Of a stretch of 42,667 nucleotides of DNA, positions 5,814-14,920 are shown piece by piece; position 1 is the first letter of the stretch, and each line of letters opens with the position of its first letter. The notes below the pieces were generated by a model. The model was not told the DNA's origin, did no database searches, and worked only from the letters and a program-made list of their open reading frames with translations. The DNA comes from Ruminococcus sp. (GTDB lineage: Bacteria > Bacillota > Clostridia > Oscillospirales > Ruminococcaceae), in contig SVNP01000021.1 in the NCBI GenBank assembly GCA_015066805.1, positions 1-42,667 of the forward strand, given 5' to 3'. The position numbers and the translations under genes are program-made.

Positions 5814-7898
5814 ATGCCAAGAGATTGTTCACTTGAAATGACCCGCAACATCGGCATTATGGCTCACATCGACGCTGGTAAGACGACTACTTCCGAGCGT
5901 ATTCTGTACTACACCGGTGTTAACCACAAGATCGGCGAGACCCACGACGGTTCCGCTACAATGGACTGGATGGCACAGGAGCAGGAGCGTGGTATCACCA
6001 TTACTTCTGCAGCTACAACCGCTTACTGGAAGCAGCACCGTATCAATATCATTGATACCCCCGGCCACGTTGACTTCACCGTAGAGGTGGAGCGTTCCCT
6101 GCGTGTTCTGGACGGTTCCGTTACCGTTCTGTGCGCTAAGGGCGGTGTTGAGCCTCAGTCCGAGACTGTTTGGCGTCAGGCCGACAAGTACAAGGTACCC
6201 CGTATGGTCTACGTCAACAAAATGGATATCATGGGCGCAGACTTCTACCGTGTCGTTGACATGATGAAGGACCGCCTGAAGTGTAACGCTGTTCCGATCC
6301 AGCTTCCTATCGGCTCTGAGACCTTCTTTAAGGGCATCGTTGACCTGCTGGAGATGAAGGCTTACGTTTACTACGACGATGTAGGCAAGGATATCCGCGT
6401 GGAGGAGATCCCCCACGATATGGTCGATAAGGCCGAAGAGTACCATGCTGCTCTGGTGGAGGCTGTTGCCGAGCTGGATGAGGAGCTGATGGAGAAGTAC
6501 CTCAACGAAGAGGAGCTGACCATCGAGGAGATGAAGAGAGTCATCCGCAAGGCTACCATTGCCAACGAGATGGTTCCCGTTGTCTGCGGTACCTCTTACA
6601 AGAACAAGGGCGTGCAGAAGCTGCTGGATGCCGTTGTTGACTATATGCCCTCTCCGCTGGATGTTCCTGCCATCAGAGGCATTAACCCCGAGACCGATGA
6701 GGAGGAGGAGCGTCCTTCCTCTGACAGCGAGCCCTTTGCAGCACTGGCATTCAAGATCGCAACCGATCCCTTTGTCGGTAAGCTGTGCTACTTCCGCGTG
6801 TATTCCGGTAAGGTAGACGCCGGCACCACCGTGCTGAACGCCTGCAAGAATCAGCGTGAGCGTATGGGCCGTATCCTGCAGATGCACTCCAACCACCGTA
6901 AGGACATTGATACCATCTACGCAGGTGATATCGCTGCCGTGATCGGCGTAAAGTGCACCACTACCGGTGATACCCTCTGTGACGAGGATCACCCCATCAT
7001 CCTGGAATCCATGGAGTTCCCGGATCCCGTTATCAACCTGGCAATCGAGCCCAAGACCAAGGCAGGTCAGGAGAAGATGGGCATTGCTCTGGCAAAGCTT
7101 GCCGAGGAAGACCCCACCTTCCGTACCTGGACCGATCACGAGACCGGTCAGACCATCATCGCCGGCATGGGTGAGCTGCACCTGGAGATCATCGTGGACC
7201 GTCTGCTCCGTGAGTTCAAGGTGGAGGCTAATGTCGGCGCACCTCAGGTATCCTACAAGGAGACCATCCGCAAGAAGGTCGACGAGGATTACAAGCACAA
7301 GAAGCAGACCGGTGGTACCGGTCAGTACGGCCATGTTAAGATCACCGTTGAGCCCAATGAGCCCGGCAAGGGTTACGAGTTCGTCAATGCTATCGTGGGC
7401 GGCTCTATTCCCAAGGAGTATATCCCTGCTGTTGATGCCGGTATCAAGAGCGCAATGGCAGCCGGCGTTGTCGCAGGCTACCAGGTGGTTGACGTGAAGG
7501 TCACCCTGTACGATGGTTCCTACCACGAGGTTGACTCTTCCGAAATGGCATTTAAGATCGCCGGCTCCATGGCATTCAAGAATGCTATGCGTAAGGCTGA
7601 TCCTGTCCTGCTGGAGCCTCTCATGAAGGTTTCCGTGTTCGTTCCCGAGCAGTACATGGGCGATGTCTTCGGTGACCTCAACGGCCGCCGCGGTCAGATC
7701 CAGGGTCAGGAAGTACACACCGGCGTTTCCCAGATCGACGCTCTCGTTCCGCTGAGCAATATGTTCGGCTACGCAAGCGATCTGCGTTCCCGCTCCCAGG
7801 GCCGTGGTAACTACACCATGGAGCCTCACAGCTTCGCTGAAGTGCCCAAGAGCATCGCAGATAAGATCAAGAGTGACCGTGGTCACGGCGACGAATAA
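5814..7898 (+). CDS. fusA: Elongation factor G
   Basis: A 694-residue EF-G, full length. It is the GTPase that drives mRNA-tRNA translocation on the ribosome and, with RRF, subunit recycling. G-domain motifs are all present: AHIDAGKTT (G1, residues ~17-25), RGIT (G2), DTPGHVDFT (G3) and NKMD (G4). Domain IV includes the [17 protein letters not shown] region and the C-terminal domain V ends in the usual [29 protein letters not shown] supports the ATG. A weak hairpin with T run (7896-7915) follows, but the next gene has its own promoter, so fusA and tuf are at least partly uncoupled. Confidence 0.98.
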   Translation: MPRDCSLEMTRNIGIMAHIDAGKTTTSERILYYTGVNHKIGETHDGSATMDWMAQEQERGITITSAATTAYWKQHRINIIDTPGHVDFTVEVERSLRVLDGSVTVLCAKGGVEPQSETVWRQADKYKVPRMVYVNKMDIMGADFYRVVDMMKDRLKCNAVPIQLPIGSETFFKGIVDLLEMKAYVYYDDVGKDIRVEEIPHDMVDKAEEYHAALVEAVAELDEELMEKYLNEEELTIEEMKRVIRKATIANEMVPVVCGTSYKNKGVQKLLDAVVDYMPSPLDVPAIRGINPETDEEEERPSSDSEPFAALAFKIATDPFVGKLCYFRVYSGKVDAGTTVLNACKNQRERMGRILQMHSNHRKDIDTIYAGDIAAVIGVKCTTTGDTLCDEDHPIILESMEFPDPVINLAIEPKTKAGQEKMGIALAKLAEEDPTFRTWTDHETGQTIIAGMGELHLEIIVDRLLREFKVEANVGAPQVSYKETIRKKVDEDYKHKKQTGGTGQYGHVKITVEPNEPGKGYEFVNAIVGGSIPKEYIPAVDAGIKSAMAAGVVAGYQVVDVKVTLYDGSYHEVDSSEMAFKIAGSMAFKNAMRKADPVLLEPLMKVSVFVPEQYMGDVFGDLNGRRGQIQGQEVHTGVSQIDALVPLSNMFGYASDLRSRSQGRGNYTMEPHSFAEVPKSIADKIKSDRGHGDE

Positions 7899-7937
7899 GC
7901 AAAATTTGCTTTTTTCGTAATTTTTTCTGCAAAACAC

Positions 7938-7966
7938 TTGCAATTTACTAGGAAATCTGGTAGAAT
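7938..7966 (+). promoter_or_regulatory. Promoter for tuf
   Basis: TTGCAA at 7938-7943, 17-bp spacer, TAGAAT at 7961-7966, with TGG just before the -10 (extended -10). The same hexamers, spacer length and flanks recur upstream of ftsZ. The leader then carries a small hairpin, CTCAC/GTGAG, at 7978-7997. Confidence 0.8.
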
Positions 7967-8052
7967 ATAGGTATTGGCTCACCCTTGCATTCGTGAGGGG
8001 GAGCAAAATACCGTTTCTGCCATCAAAATTCACAATTTAGGAGGAGATTCCC

Positions 8053-9255
8053 ATGGCAAAGGCACATTTCGAACGTACAAAACCCCATGTTAACATCGGT
8101 ACCATCGGTCACGTCGACCACGGCAAGACCACCACTACCGCTGCAATCACCAAGTACCTCTCTATGAAGGGCCAGGCAAAGTTTGAGGACTATGCAAACA
8201 TTGATAAGGCTCCCGAAGAGCGTGAGCGTGGTATCACAATCAACACCGCACACGTTGAGTACGAGACCGATGCACGTCACTACGCACACGTTGACTGCCC
8301 CGGCCACGCCGACTATATCAAGAACATGATCACCGGCGCTGCTCAGATGGACGGTGCAATCTTGGTTGTTGCTGCTTCCGATGGCCCTATGGCTCAGACC
8401 AAGGAGCACATCCTGCTGGCTCGTCAGGTTGGCGTGCCTGCAATCGTTGTCTTCATGAACAAGACCGACCTGGTTGACGACGAGGAGCTGCTGGAGCTGG
8501 TTGAGATGGATATCCGCGACACCCTGAGCAAGTACGAGTTCCCCGGCGATGACATTCCGATCGTTAAGGGTTCTGCTTTCCAGGCTCTGGATTCCGCTTC
8601 CACCGATCCTTCCGATCCCGTTTATGCTTGCATCGCTGAGCTGATGGATGCTGTTGACTCCTACATTCCTACTCCTGACCGTAAGGCTGACCAGCCTTTC
8701 CTGATGCCTGTTGAGGATACTATGACCATCACCGGTCGTGGTACCGTTGCTACCGGCCGTGTGGAGAGAGGTCAGGTTAAGGTTGGCGATACCGTTGAGA
8801 TCGTTGGTCTGAAGGACGAGAGCTCTTCCACCGTTATTACCGGTCTGGAGATGTTCCGTAAGCTGCTGGACTACGCTGAGGCTGGCGATAACGTTGGCGC
8901 TCTGCTGCGTGGTGTTCAGAGAAAGGACATCCAGAGAGGTCAGGTTCTGTGCAAGCCCGGTTCCATCAAGCCCCACACCAAGTTCAATGGCCAGGTTTAC
9001 GTTCTGAAGAAGGAAGAGGGCGGCCGTCATAAGCCTTTCTTCAACAACTATCGTCCTCAGTTCTACTTCCGTACAACTGACGTTACCGGCATCATCACTC
9101 TGCCTGCTGACGTTCAGATGTGCAACCCCGGCGATAACATCGAGATCGGTGTTGAGCTGATCACTCCTATCGCAATTGAGAGCGGTCTCCGCTTCGCAAT
9201 CCGCGAGGGTGGCAGAACTGTTGGTTCCGGCGTTGTTACCACTGTTAACGAGTAA
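8053..9255 (+). CDS. tuf: Elongation factor Tu
   Basis: A 400-residue EF-Tu. It delivers aminoacyl-tRNA to the ribosomal A site as a GTP complex. The motifs GHVDHGKTT (residues ~19-27), [13 protein letters not shown] and NKTD are intact, as is the C-terminal [13 protein letters not shown] beta barrel end. TTAGGAGGAG before the ATG is a near-ideal ribosome site. Codon use is strongly biased (GTT, GCT, CGT), as expected for one of the most abundant proteins. It has its own promoter at 7938-7966 and a strong terminator at 9267-9302. No second copy is visible in the window. Confidence 0.98.
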   Translation: MAKAHFERTKPHVNIGTIGHVDHGKTTTTAAITKYLSMKGQAKFEDYANIDKAPEERERGITINTAHVEYETDARHYAHVDCPGHADYIKNMITGAAQMDGAILVVAASDGPMAQTKEHILLARQVGVPAIVVFMNKTDLVDDEELLELVEMDIRDTLSKYEFPGDDIPIVKGSAFQALDSASTDPSDPVYACIAELMDAVDSYIPTPDRKADQPFLMPVEDTMTITGRGTVATGRVERGQVKVGDTVEIVGLKDESSSTVITGLEMFRKLLDYAEAGDNVGALLRGVQRKDIQRGQVLCKPGSIKPHTKFNGQVYVLKKEEGGRHKPFFNNYRPQFYFRTTDVTGIITLPADVQMCNPGDNIEIGVELITPIAIESGLRFAIREGGRTVGSGVVTTVNE

Positions 9256-9266
9256 TTTGTTCGTTC

Positions 9267-9302
9267 AAAAAGAGATCGTGCTTTTGCACGGTCTCTTTTT
9301 TT
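9267..9302 (+). terminator. Strong terminator after tuf
   Basis: A 15-base stem, 9267-9281 with 9286-9300, with a TTTT loop, one wobble and a long T run. It separates the str region from the dcw cluster. Confidence 0.9.
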
Positions 9303-9508
9303 GTTTGCCAATCCTTGCCCAAAGGACCCGGAAAAGCAGCTTTTTGGGGGCGAAGACCCGCTTGGGCCGGCGGAAAAGATCTTTTGTCTTGCCATATGCT
9401 CGGCTGATCCATAAGGATAAGGCGTGAAACACGAGAATGGAAAATCACGGAGATACGTTGGATTTGCAGGTGGATGCAAAAAAATTCATAAAAAAACGCA
9501 ATTGGGTA
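9303..9508 (+). other. Gene-free interval between tuf terminator and mraZ promoter
   Basis: No credible gene. A local fold is possible: the outer pair GCCCAA/TTGGGC at about 9318-9366 encloses a stem of about 10 bp with one mismatch around 9330-9352. No T run or known RNA family is recognisable. Together with the leader to 9754 this makes a ~450-base non-coding stretch. Confidence 0.4.
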
Positions 9509-9537
9509 TTGACAAGCCGAGAAAGATATGGTATCAT
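9509..9537 (+). promoter_or_regulatory. Promoter of the dcw cluster (mraZ)
   Basis: TTGACA at 9509-9514, 17-bp spacer, TATCAT at 9532-9537 preceded by TGG (extended -10). The transcript would have a ~210-base leader before mraZ. Confidence 0.8.
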
Positions 9538-9663
9538 AATGGTAACGAATGGCATGCCAAGGGAAGCATTGGCAAGTCCAAATGGATTTGACAAGGCTGC
9601 CCCTCACACAAAAAAAGATAGGCTTGCCGTGGTAGAACAAAGAAAGACCCTCAAAACCAAAGC

Positions 9664-9716
9664 TGCGAAAATGGACAAACGATCATCTCCGTGCTGATCG
9701 GTTGTCCGATTTCGCA
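9664..9716 (+). promoter_or_regulatory. Long stem-loop in the mraZ leader
   Basis: The outer stem 9664-9670/9710-9716 (7 bp) and inner stem 9673-9685/9695-9707 (13 positions, one mismatch) form an interrupted hairpin of about 20 pairs with a 9-base loop. No T run follows, so it is not a simple terminator. It ends about 25 bases before the mraZ ribosome site. It may act on mRNA stability or translation of the first dcw gene. Confidence 0.55.
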
Positions 9717-9754
9717 TTGCTGCGGAACGAAAAGGGCCAAAGGAGGCGGTCGGC

Positions 9755-10216
9755 GTGGCAACAGAATTGGCGAGCAAACAGTTGGCCTCTATGGATGCGC
9801 GCGGCCGTATGAGCTTCCCAGCGGTGTTCCGTAATATTCTGGGTGATGTGCTTTACCTCACGCAGGATTCCGACGACAAGGGCTGCGTCATCGTCTATTC
9901 CGAGGACGGTTACAGTGAGTATTGTCGCTCCATGCGGGAGGGGCTTTCTCCTTATGATGCCAGCATGGTGATGACCTATATCGGTTCTGTGACCCATATG
10001 GTGGAGCCCGATAAGATGGGCCGTATTACTGTGCCGGAGGATCTGTGCAAGTTTGCAGGCATGACCAGCGGCAGCGTTGCTGTTGTTGGCGCAGGCGGCT
10101 ATGCGGAGATCTGGGATAAGGAACGCTATGAGCGGTTCTGTGAGAAGAACAACGAAATGGTTCGTGCTATGATTCTGCGAAAGCGCAAGCAGATGCCTGC
10201 ATCGACGGAGGGATGA
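9755..10216 (+). CDS. mraZ: MraZ transcriptional regulator / dcw gatekeeper
   Basis: A 153-residue protein with the duplicated SpoVT/AbrB-like fold of MraZ. The first half has the D-A-x-G-R signature (MDARGRMSFPAVFRNIL, residues ~13-29) and the second half has MVEPDKMGRITVPEDLCKFAG. MraZ forms ring-shaped oligomers on repeat sequences in front of its own operon and controls dcw transcription. The start is GTG at 9755 with AAAGGAGG about 8 bases before it. Its stop overlaps the rsmH start (ATGA, 10213-10216), so the two are translationally coupled. I did not find clear 10-bp-spaced TGGGN-type MraZ boxes near the promoter. Confidence 0.95.
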   Translation: MATELASKQLASMDARGRMSFPAVFRNILGDVLYLTQDSDDKGCVIVYSEDGYSEYCRSMREGLSPYDASMVMTYIGSVTHMVEPDKMGRITVPEDLCKFAGMTSGSVAVVGAGGYAEIWDKERYERFCEKNNEMVRAMILRKRKQMPASTEG

Positions 10217-11148
10217 CTGTGACAACGGAACAGGGCTATCATATCCCCGTGATGCTGCAGCAGGTGCTGGATGACCTTGCGGTGCGCCCTGACGGGGTGT
10301 ATCTGGATGGTACGGCGGGCGGAGGGGGACACTCCTACGCCATCGCTAAGCAGCTCACAGAGGGCGGCAGACTGTTTTCTATGGATCAGGATCCGGATGC
10401 CATTGCAGAGGCCTCTGCGAGGCTTGCGGGGCTTCCTGTGACCATGGTGCACGCAAATTTTGCCACCTTGGGCGATGTGCTGGCACAGCACGGCACGAAG
10501 GCAGACGGCATTTTGCTGGATCTGGGCGTTAGCAGCCACGAACTGGACGAGGCCTCCAGAGGGTTTTCCTACCATAAGGATGCCCCTTTGGATATGCGAA
10601 TGTCCCAGCAGGGGCAGACGGCGGCGGATCTGGTCAATGGATTGTCGCCGGAAGCATTGACAGAAATCCTCTACAAGTACGGAGAGGAGAAATTTGCACG
10701 GAGTATTGTGGCACAGATCGTTGCTGCAAGAGAACAAAAGCCCATTGAGACCACTCTGGAGCTTGCGGAGCTGGTGAAAAAGGGCGTGCCCGCTAAGGCA
10801 AGACGAGAGAAGAATCCTTGCAAGAAAACCTTTCAGGCTATTCGCATTGCGGTGAATGATGAGCTGAATGTGTTGGAGATCGCTTTGGATGCTGCTTTTG
10901 ATGCGCTGAAGCCGGGCGGCAGGCTGGCGATTCTTACCTTCCATAGTCTGGAGGATCGGATCGTGAAGCTGAAATTCAATGCACTTTGCAGCGGATGTGA
11001 GTGTCCGCCGCAATTTCCGGTTTGCGTTTGCGGCAAAACACCCAAGGGCAAGACGGTGCATCGGAAGCCTTTGGTTGCTTCTGAGGAGGAATTGCTGCGT
11101 AATCCACGCAGCCGCAGCGCAAAACTGCGAACAATAGAAAAGATATAA
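10213..11148 (+). CDS. rsmH: 16S rRNA (cytosine-1402-N4)-methyltransferase RsmH
   Basis: A 311-residue SAM-dependent methyltransferase (formerly MraW) that N4-methylates C1402 of 16S rRNA in the P site. HIPVMLQQVLDDL opens the protein. The SAM-binding loop LDGTAGGGGHS is at about residues 29-39 and the family motif DGILLDLGVSSHELDEASRGFS follows. FHSLEDRIVK near residue 240 is the late conserved catalytic-domain motif. Four Cys in SGCECPPQFPVCVCG make the usual C-terminal Cys cluster. It overlaps mraZ by four bases, the standard dcw order. The ATG at 10213 is used; an in-frame GTG two codons later is possible. Confidence 0.97.
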   Translation: MTVTTEQGYHIPVMLQQVLDDLAVRPDGVYLDGTAGGGGHSYAIAKQLTEGGRLFSMDQDPDAIAEASARLAGLPVTMVHANFATLGDVLAQHGTKADGILLDLGVSSHELDEASRGFSYHKDAPLDMRMSQQGQTAADLVNGLSPEALTEILYKYGEEKFARSIVAQIVAAREQKPIETTLELAELVKKGVPAKARREKNPCKKTFQAIRIAVNDELNVLEIALDAAFDALKPGGRLAILTFHSLEDRIVKLKFNALCSGCECPPQFPVCVCGKTPKGKTVHRKPLVASEEELLRNPRSRSAKLRTIEKI

Positions 11149-11315
11149 CGAAACAGAACAAAAGTTCGGGGTCTTGGATCCTGAAGTCAAAAATTCAAAA
11201 TAAGTGCAAAACGAGTGTTTGCCGCAACGGTGAAATCAGGATACGATATGACAGTTGCGGAGAATAGAGAACGAAGTCAAATGTCGTGCAGGATCAGGGA
11301 AAGGGGGCGCGTTAT

Positions 11316-12209
11316 ATGCCGGAGATGTTTTCGGCAAACGGTTCGCATGATCCGTTTCTGACTGCGGAAGACCGCAGACGGATGACGGAGGAAAACCGTG
11401 CACGCGCAGAGCAGAACTCGCCCCGTACCATGACGGATGTGCGAAACGAAACCGATGCGGATCGGCTTGCCCGATACCGACAGTCTGCAAGCAATCTGCG
11501 GGCTGCCGCTATGGGTGAGGAAACCATGGAGGAACGCAGTATGCGGTCTTCCTCCACGCTGAACGATGCGGGATTTCCCCGCGGTGCAAGGGGTGGATTT
11601 TCCTATGTTTCCGGTGCCAATGCGTATGCACCGTGGCAGGAGGAGGATCTGCGGGAAGAGGAACGTTGGGAGCCGGAGGACGAGGACTCCGCTGCCGATG
11701 TGACTGTTGCCGACCCCCGTTACGACGATGCGTGGGATGACCGGTATGCGTATGATGACACGCTATCCGATGGAATAAGCGGCCCGGTTGTGGCTACAGC
11801 GAGGAGGTTTCGCAATTTGTTGCGCTCCGGTTTACGCAGAACGCCGTTGGCGGCTATCCGAGTATGTTTCCTTGCAGTATGTGCGCTGGCATTGCTGGGC
11901 GGAACCATCTACGGAAAGGTCATGACCAACGAGATCTACACCGATATTGCCGAGGCACAGGCGGAGTACGATGACCTGAAGGCATCTAACGTTTCTCTGC
12001 GCTCGGAGATCGACGGAAAAACCACCGTCAAGAATGTGGAAGAATACGCGGAGGATGTTCTGGGGCTGATGCAACTGGACGACTCCCAGATCAAGTACAT
12101 CAAAATCCAGACCGAGGACGAAGTGATGATTGCAGAGCCGGAACAGGGGTTCTGGGAAAAGCTGCAGGAAAATTTCCGTCAGGTCTGGGCATGGCTGCGC
12201 GGTGCGTGA
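11316..12209 (+). CDS. ftsL: FtsL-like division protein with long acidic N-terminal region
   Basis: A 297-residue bitopic protein. Residues 1-~178 are polar, predicted disordered and strongly acidic in the middle (many Glu/Asp between ~105 and 150). They are followed by a basic stretch and one transmembrane helix (~180-200, VCFLAVCALALLGGTIYG). A short extracellular coiled coil (~205-240, EAQAEYDDLKASNVSLRSEID) ends with a septum-initiator-like NVEEYAEDVLGLMQLD. FtsL proteins are usually ~100-120 residues and scaffold FtsQ/DivIB, FtsB/DivIC and the FtsWI synthase. The assignment rests on topology and position between rsmH and the PBP rather than sequence identity. ATG 11316 is favoured over GTG 11286 by GAAAGGGGG eight bases upstream. 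Confidence 0.75.
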   Translation: MPEMFSANGSHDPFLTAEDRRRMTEENRARAEQNSPRTMTDVRNETDADRLARYRQSASNLRAAAMGEETMEERSMRSSSTLNDAGFPRGARGGFSYVSGANAYAPWQEEDLREEERWEPEDEDSAADVTVADPRYDDAWDDRYAYDDTLSDGISGPVVATARRFRNLLRSGLRRTPLAAIRVCFLAVCALALLGGTIYGKVMTNEIYTDIAEAQAEYDDLKASNVSLRSEIDGKTTVKNVEEYAEDVLGLMQLDDSQIKYIKIQTEDEVMIAEPEQGFWEKLQENFRQVWAWLRGA

Positions 12210-12457
12210 CATATACATAAAACAAACGTCCGCATAAAACCGTGCGATCAATGCGAAATATGACATGAACATCAGTGTGTGTAGAACAAAGAAAAAGAGA
12301 ATCGACACCGACATAAGACCGGAAAAACCGGCTGTGAAGGTATCCAAAACGGACGGCGGAGGGCATTATTTTGATGACTCGCCGTTCGTTTCGTTTTCAT
12401 TGGAAGAAAAAATCCGCAGGGGCAGTGCCCTCTGTGTGCCCGAAAGGAGTATGGCTC

Positions 12458-14887
12458 ATGCAGGAACCGGCTGCCGAAAACCGACAGACTAAGCAGGGGG
12501 GCAAGAGGAGATTCCGCTTCTTTTCCTCTGCAACCGCCAAAAAAACAGCCCCCACCGAGCGAAGGGATTATTCCGCTACTGTGGTGATGACCGCACTGCT
12601 GCTCATGGCTGCCGTTCTCATCGGCAATATCTTCAATCTGACCATTCTGCGCCATGATGAGTTTACCGATATGGCAAACTCCCGCCAGTTCGGCACCATT
12701 ACCATCCCCGCAGAGCGCGGTACCATTTACGATGCCAACGGTACCATTCTGGCACAGAGCGCCACGGTTTATAAGATCTTTGTGGACCCCGGCCTGTTTG
12801 CCGAGGAAATGGAGCTGGTGGAGCAGCGCAATCAGTCGGAGCTGAAAAAGGCCGCTGAGGAGGCTGAAAAAGGCAATTCTTATCAGGCGGATGTCGTGAA
12901 TACCGATCAGTTGCTGGATACGCTGGTGGATTATCTTGCCACCAACCTTTCCATGGATGCCGCCGATGTGCGTAAGGCTTTTGATGCCGACAGCAACTAT
13001 GTGGTGCTGAAAAAACAGGTGGAAAAAAGCAAGGCAGACCGTATTCTGGCTTATGTGAATGCTATCCCCACCGTAGGCAGCAAGCGTGTGATCTCTCTGG
13101 CATCGGTCAGCAGAGAATCGGACACCAAGCGGTTTTATCCGCAGAATGAGCTGGCTGCGGCGGTGATCGGCTTCAATAATTCCGATGGCGACGGCTTGTA
13201 CGGCATTGAGGCATACTACAACGAGTACCTTTCCGGTATTGACGGCAAAACCGTTACTGCACAGGATGCCAACGGCAATGAGATGCCCTATCGGTATTCC
13301 AAGACCTATGCGGCACAAAACGGTGATGACGTGTACCTGACCATTGACATTACATTGCAGACTTATCTGGAGAATGCACTGCTGGAGATGGTGGATACCT
13401 ATGAGGTCTCCAACCGTGCCTGCGGTATTATTATGAACGCCAAGACCGGTGCGGTGCTGGGTATGGCAACGGTGCCCGGTTTTGATCTCAATGAGCCCTT
13501 TGTGATCTATGATCCTGCGGTGCAGACTGCCATTGATGCCATTCCGGATGAAACCGAGCGCAGCAAAGCCATCTCTGCGGAGCGTGAGAAGCAGTGGCGT
13601 AATAAGTGCATCACCGAAACCTATATTCCCGGTTCGGTGTTCAAGGTGTTTACGGCTTCTGCTGCCTTGGAGGAAAATGCCATTACCTATGACAGTCATT
13701 TCCACTGCACAGGCTCCCATGTGGTAGTGGAGGGCGTACCGCCCATTCACTGCTGGAAGCGTGCGGGTCATGGCTCCCAGACCTTTGAGCAGGTACTGAC
13801 CAATTCCTGCAACCCTGCGTTTATGACCATCGGCAAGGAGCTGGGCAGAGATCTCTTCTGCAACTACTTCCGTGCTTTTGGTCTGACGGAAAAAAGCGGT
13901 ATTGACCTGCCCGGTGAGACTTCCTCCGTGTATAAGGCACAGGAGGATATGGGCCCTGTTGAGCTGGCTTCCAGCTCCATCGGTCAGACCAACTCTCTTT
14001 CTCCCATGGAGATGGTGGCAGGCTATGCGGCTGTGGTCAACGGCGGCTACCTGCTGGAGCCCTATGTGGTCAGCAAGATCGTGGATACCGACGGCAACGT
14101 GGTGCTCACCAACGAGAAGACTGTCCGCAGACAAGTGATTTCCGCTGAAACCTCCGCGCAGATGCGGCAGGCCTTGCAGGCTGTTGTGGAAACCAACGGC
14201 GGCGGCAACGCTTACATCAAGGGCTACAAGATCGGCGGTAAATCCGGTACGGCACAGGTCATCAGCGGCAGCACCACTGCGGATGATGATCTGTATGTGG
14301 CATCCTACTGCTGCTTTGCCCCTGCGGATGACCCCGAAATCGTTATGCTGATCATGGCTGACCGCCCCAATGCGGAGATCAACTACTACGGCAGTACCGT
14401 TGCGGTGCCCTATGCCCGTGCGGTGCTGGAGAAAATTCTGCCCTATCTGGGATACTATCCCGAATATTCCGATGAGGAAAAGCAAAACCTGGATGTGACT
14501 GTGCCTTTGCTCATTGATACGGATCTGGCAGAGGTCAAGGTGCAGCTTGAGGTGCTGGGCCTTTCCTGTGAGATCGTTGGCGACGGTAATGTGGTCACCA
14601 TGCAGACTCCCATTACAGGTTCGGTGGTTTCCAAGGGCAGCACCGTGCTGCTGTACACCGATAATGTGGTTTCCGAGGAGTATGTTGCGGTGCCCGATGT
14701 GACGGGGCTTTCCTTTGCGGAGGCCAACGCAAGATTTGCTGCGGCGCAGTTGAATTATGTGGCAAAGGGTGCCTCTACGGGGCAGAGCAATGTTAAGGTA
14801 CTGCTGCAAAGCGTGCCTGCAGGTACAATGGTGGAAAAATGGTCGGTTATCAGTCTGGACTTCGGTACCAGTGACCAGAGCGGCTGA
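12458..14887 (+). CDS. Division-type class B penicillin-binding protein (FtsI/SpoVD-like) with two PASTA domains
   Basis: An 809-residue transpeptidase that crosslinks septal peptidoglycan outside the membrane. A basic cytoplasmic tail is followed by one TM helix (~residues 45-67), a dimerisation/pedestal domain beginning RGTIYDANGTILA, then the transpeptidase domain. Active-site motifs are S393-x-x-K396, S450-C-N452 and K595-S-G-T598. Two PASTA domains follow at about 680-738 and 741-805. Such tails are found on SpoVD and some Firmicutes PBP2b/2x. Whether it serves division or sporulation cannot be told; position next to murE fits either. AAAGGAG eight bases before ATG 12458 decides the start. 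A longer form from ATG 12374 behind GGAGGG is possible. Confidence 0.93.
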   Translation: MQEPAAENRQTKQGGKRRFRFFSSATAKKTAPTERRDYSATVVMTALLLMAAVLIGNIFNLTILRHDEFTDMANSRQFGTITIPAERGTIYDANGTILAQSATVYKIFVDPGLFAEEMELVEQRNQSELKKAAEEAEKGNSYQADVVNTDQLLDTLVDYLATNLSMDAADVRKAFDADSNYVVLKKQVEKSKADRILAYVNAIPTVGSKRVISLASVSRESDTKRFYPQNELAAAVIGFNNSDGDGLYGIEAYYNEYLSGIDGKTVTAQDANGNEMPYRYSKTYAAQNGDDVYLTIDITLQTYLENALLEMVDTYEVSNRACGIIMNAKTGAVLGMATVPGFDLNEPFVIYDPAVQTAIDAIPDETERSKAISAEREKQWRNKCITETYIPGSVFKVFTASAALEENAITYDSHFHCTGSHVVVEGVPPIHCWKRAGHGSQTFEQVLTNSCNPAFMTIGKELGRDLFCNYFRAFGLTEKSGIDLPGETSSVYKAQEDMGPVELASSSIGQTNSLSPMEMVAGYAAVVNGGYLLEPYVVSKIVDTDGNVVLTNEKTVRRQVISAETSAQMRQALQAVVETNGGGNAYIKGYKIGGKSGTAQVISGSTTADDDLYVASYCCFAPADDPEIVMLIMADRPNAEINYYGSTVAVPYARAVLEKILPYLGYYPEYSDEEKQNLDVTVPLLIDTDLAEVKVQLEVLGLSCEIVGDGNVVTMQTPITGSVVSKGSTVLLYTDNVVSEEYVAVPDVTGLSFAEANARFAAAQLNYVAKGASTGQSNVKVLLQSVPAGTMVEKWSVISLDFGTSDQSG

Positions 14888-14920
14888 TATCCGATGCTGC
14901 CAAGGAACAGGAGAGATTCC

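Noticed and set aside
5829-8033. A 734-codon frame antisense to fusA
   Set aside because: A codon-bias shadow of a highly expressed gene; EF-G on the plus strand is certain and the antisense product is low-complexity His/Leu/Gly sequence.
9303-9430. A known structured RNA (SRP RNA, 6S RNA or similar) after tuf
   Set aside because: Only short, imperfect stems are visible and no family consensus could be matched by eye.
9437-9697. An 86-codon frame in the mraZ leader
   Set aside because: It spans the mraZ promoter and leader hairpin and lacks a ribosome site.
11286-11315. GTG start ten codons upstream for the ftsL-like gene
   Set aside because: No ribosome site before it, whereas GAAAGGGGG is well placed for ATG 11316.
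12272-14809. An 845-codon frame antisense to the PASTA transpeptidase
   Set aside because: Same shadow effect; no ribosome site and no domain, while the plus-strand PBP has all catalytic motifs.
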